A stretch of 64,000 nucleotides of DNA, taken from positions 6,014,001-6,078,000 of the forward strand of contig NZ_CP075583.1 in assembly GCF_023509035.1 (NCBI RefSeq), in the 5' to 3' direction. The notes under the pieces are model-generated. The model made no database searches. It saw only the letters and a program-made list of their open reading frames with translations, and was not told where the DNA came from. This stretch comes from Janthinobacterium lividum. GTDB lineage: Bacteria; Pseudomonadota; Gammaproteobacteria; Burkholderiales; Burkholderiaceae_D. Below are positions 62,072 to 64,000 of the stretch, one piece after another. Positions within the stretch are counted from its first letter, which is position 1. Each line of letters begins with the position of its first letter. The position numbers and the translations under genes were made by a program.

Positions 62072-62917
62072 ATGACTTTTACAGCAAGCACTGCCCGCCC
62101 AGACGCCCCAATCGGCATTTTTGACTCCGGCGTGGGCGGCCTGTCGGTGCTGCGCCATATCCGCGCGCAGCTGCCCCAGGAAGACCTGATCTACTTTGCC
62201 GATTCCGCCTATGCCCCGTATGGTGACAAGACGGAACAGCAAGTGGTCGACCGTTCGCTGGCGATCACCGCCTTTTTATTGCAGCAAGGCGCGAAAGCAT
62301 TGGTGGTGGCGTGCAACACGGCCACCATCGCCGCCATCAAGGCGCTGCGCGCGCGCTACCCTGACCTGCCCATCGTCGGCGTCGAACCGGGCTTGAAACC
62401 GGCGGCCAGCATCAGCCGCAACGGCAAGATCGCCGTGCTGGCCACGGAACGCGCCTTGCGCGGCGACAAGCTGCTGGCCCTGCGCGAACAGGTGAGCGCC
62501 GCCACGGGCGCCACGTTCATCTTGCAGCCCTGCATCGGCCTGGCCGACCGCATCGAGCAATGCGAGCTGGGCCACGACCCGGTCGATGCCACCAGCGCCA
62601 TGCTGGAACGCTACATCGCCCCCATGCTGGCGCAAGGCGTCGATACGCTGGTACTCGGCTGCACGCACTACCCCTTCGTGCAGGACGCCATCGTACGTAC
62701 GGTGCGCGCGCATACGCAGGAACGGATCACGCTGGTGGACACGGGCGACGCCGTGGCGCGCCAGCTGGCCCGCCTGCTGGACACGGCAAGCTTGCGCCGC
62801 ATCAACAACGACGCACCGCAACTGCAGGGCTACACGACGGCCAGTGTCGAATCCCTGGCGAAAGCCTTCGCCGGTTTGCTGGGCTTGCAGCCCCCCGTCG
62901 AACACCTGTCCGTATGA
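62072..62917 (+). CDS. murI: glutamate racemase
   Basis: A 281-residue cofactor-independent racemase making D-glutamate for peptidoglycan. IGIFDSGVGGLSVL carries the catalytic Asp18. The two catalytic Cys are in VVACNTATIA (Cys81) and LVLGCTHYPF (Cys197), and FADSAYAPYG follows the first motif. The start at 62072 gives the normal N-terminus just after the fumarase terminator. Confidence 0.95.
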   Translation: MTFTASTARPDAPIGIFDSGVGGLSVLRHIRAQLPQEDLIYFADSAYAPYGDKTEQQVVDRSLAITAFLLQQGAKALVVACNTATIAAIKALRARYPDLPIVGVEPGLKPAASISRNGKIAVLATERALRGDKLLALREQVSAATGATFILQPCIGLADRIEQCELGHDPVDATSAMLERYIAPMLAQGVDTLVLGCTHYPFVQDAIVRTVRAHTQERITLVDTGDAVARQLARLLDTASLRRINNDAPQLQGYTTASVESLAKAFAGLLGLQPPVEHLSV

Positions 62918-62984
62918 GTGGTGTGAGTAAAAGCGACCGTTTTCATGCAATCTTTCGATTCTTTAAAAAAGACTGCATTTAGAT

Positions 62985-63013
62985 TTGCCACTTTGCCGAG
63001 TTCTTTGTATAAT
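62985..63013 (+). promoter_or_regulatory. tRNA-His promoter
   Basis: -35 TTGCCA (62985-62990), 17-nt spacer, consensus -10 TATAAT (63008-63013), 46 bp before the tRNA 5' end. Confidence 0.75.
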
Positions 63014-63058
63014 TCGGCACCTGTTCAGCAAAACAGCTAAACAGGTAAGTAAGACAGT

Positions 63059-63135
63059 GGTGGCTGTAGCTCAGTTGGTAGAGTCCAGGATTGTGATTCC
63101 TGTTGTCGTGGGTTCGAGCCCCATCAGCCACCCCA
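63059..63135 (+). tRNA. tRNA-His (GTG anticodon)
   Basis: 77 nt including G-1 and encoded CCA. Acceptor GTGGCTG/CAGCCAC with extra 5' G opposite C73; D-arm GCTCAGTTGGTAGAG; anticodon loop TTGTGAT; T-arm GTGGGTTCGAGCCCCA. Typical bacterial tRNA-His. Confidence 0.95.
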
Positions 63136-63154
63136 CAGAATGCGTAGGAAAATC

Positions 63155-63189
63155 AAAGGGTTACATGCTTCGGCTTGTAACCCTTTTTT
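63155..63189 (+). terminator. tRNA-His terminator
   Basis: AAAGGGTTACA.GC-TTCG-GC.TGTAACCCTTT hairpin followed by T-run. Confidence 0.85.
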
Positions 63190-63279
63190 GTTTTCAGAAT
63201 GACTCCTTGCGAGCATCATCGCACATGTTAATAACAGGCAGCCAAGACTGCCCGTAAGCCCACACAGGGTCGCCCGATT

Positions 63280-63756
63280 TTACGATTTCGCCGCCAGCGC
63301 AGGGTGCTGCGCATCGACACAATAACCATTCCAGTACACTTCCTCGAACGAGGTCAGGGAAATCCCTTTTTTTGACGCCTCCCTGTCCTGAAGGCTGGCT
63401 TCATCCATCTCGACAATATACGTGTCAAAGGTGTTCAGCTTTTCATTATCGGCACTGACGGAAACAAAACGCGTGCCGCCGGTATATGCCCCAAAGCCAT
63501 TCTTGCCGTCAACGATACCGCACACGACGATTTCCATCGTTTCACTATCCTTGCGCTTGTGAACGAGATACGAGGAGCGGATCACCGTCGAATCGGGATC
63601 TTTCATTTTCGCCTTCAACGCCTTAAGGGCATCGTCCTTTGCCCAGCCATCGGGTCCGGCCATCTTGTTACGCACATAATAACCTGCAGCCATTAACGAT
63701 GGCACGCCAATAACGAGCACCACCACAGCAATCAGCAACCACTTCAGAAATTTCAT
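63280..63756 (-). CDS. hypothetical membrane-anchored protein
   Basis: A 158-residue protein with a single N-terminal transmembrane anchor (FLKWLLIAVVVLVIGVPSLM) and a soluble domain facing outside (about 35-158). Two Cys (VVCGIVDG and NGYCVD) might pair. No recognised family. The ATG at 63756 overlaps the TGA of an upstream frame (ATGA). Function unknown. Confidence 0.65.
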   Translation of the reverse strand: MKFLKWLLIAVVVLVIGVPSLMAAGYYVRNKMAGPDGWAKDDALKALKAKMKDPDSTVIRSSYLVHKRKDSETMEIVVCGIVDGKNGFGAYTGGTRFVSVSADNEKLNTFDTYIVEMDEASLQDREASKKGISLTSFEEVYWNGYCVDAQHPALAAKS

Positions 63757-64000
63757 ACCCACCCTTCAAAGACCAATATCAGAGAATGCACCGGCCGTGC
63801 GAATACACTGCCAGCGAGCAATAAAACTATCGCATGATCATTTGGATATGTATGAATGTCAACTTCCAAAATCCCCGGCATTCGCACACCAAGTTTGGAC
63901 AACTTGCTCACGGCACCAGAATCCCCTGGCGCCAATAGCAACACGTACGGAACAAGAATTGTGCGAACGCAACGAGAGACACCCGATGCGGAAGCCGTGC
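63753..64000 (-). CDS. C-terminal part of an unknown protein
   Basis: An open frame of about 81 codons running in from the right edge and ending in a TGA that overlaps the ATG of the 63280 gene. The residues (LVPYVLLLAPGDSG, then LGVRMPGILEVDIHTYP) show no recognised domain. The 4-nt overlap is the main support; it may be a chance frame. Confidence 0.4.
   Translation of the reverse strand, partial: TASASGVSRCVRTILVPYVLLLAPGDSGAVSKLSKLGVRMPGILEVDIHTYPNDHAIVLLLAGSVFARPVHSLILVFEGWV

Overview
The window is GC-rich chromosomal DNA from a betaproteobacterium. Codon usage, the SbcB/PyrF/MurI/AcsA proteins, several TonB-dependent receptors and families such as BPSL0067 point to Oxalobacteraceae (Janthinobacterium, Duganella or Massilia type). 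This placement is inference from gene content; there is no rRNA here. Most of the window is ordinary core or niche-adaptation sequence. The clearest exception is an AT-richer accessory patch at about 52.3-57.2 kb, ending at a tRNA-Ser gene.

Layout. 0-6.7 kb: a partial unknown gene, sbcB, pyrF, a LemA/TPM/TPM operon, an SDR, a strong small-RNA candidate with its own promoter and terminator, and a VanZ-like protein. 6.7-10 kb: a small unknown protein, an M24-like peptidase, remnants of an M20 peptidase and an LLM-class oxidoreductase. 10-15.7 kb: an operon of TonB receptor, sulfatase and formylglycine-generating enzyme, in which the sulfatase 3' end carries two frameshifts. 15.7-19.7 kb: an MFS exporter, a secreted M28 peptidase and an HDOD protein. 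19.7-25.6 kb: a probable nucleoside uptake system (BMP-type ABC transporter, with a divergent Tsx-like outer-membrane channel). 25.9-33.3 kb: gluQ, a TonB receptor, and a PAS-rich hybrid kinase overlapping a class A beta-lactamase gene.

33.3-44.4 kb holds a DUF695 protein, a polyesterase/TonB receptor/hydrolase/TetR cluster with two matching inverted-repeat operators, a MarR-GNAT fusion, a group of small immunity-like unknowns and an SDR lacking the usual catalytic Tyr. 44.5-52.3 kb: an MHS-type transporter, aceA, an orphan HicB, small secreted or lysis-related proteins, and a second LemA gene with a large membrane partner.

52.3-57.2 kb: a 192-bp palindromic element, a second copy of the aceA 3' end with a nonsense codon, an AT-rich three-gene module (unknown protein, HTH-ImmA/IrrE metallopeptidase, TIGR04141/DUF6119-like protein), a half copy of the palindromic element, and an inverted partial copy of tRNA-Ser beside the real tRNA-Ser(GGA). 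57.4-64 kb: acsA (one homopolymer frameshift), a YqhA-type protein, class I fumarase, murI, tRNA-His and two unknowns.

How the genes fit together: aceA, acsA and fumarase support growth on acetate. The TonB receptors, sulfatase, esterases and M28 peptidase suggest scavenging of polymers and sulfated or ester substrates. The most interesting stretch for unknown biology is the AT-rich module at 53.1-56.9 kb, which looks like a mobile, possibly defensive, cassette. The anti-Shine-Dalgarno sRNA candidate at about 5.75 kb is the best RNA lead. Frameshifts in acsA, the sulfatase and the DUF6119 gene lie mostly at short homopolymers, so sequencing error must be excluded before they are called pseudogenes.
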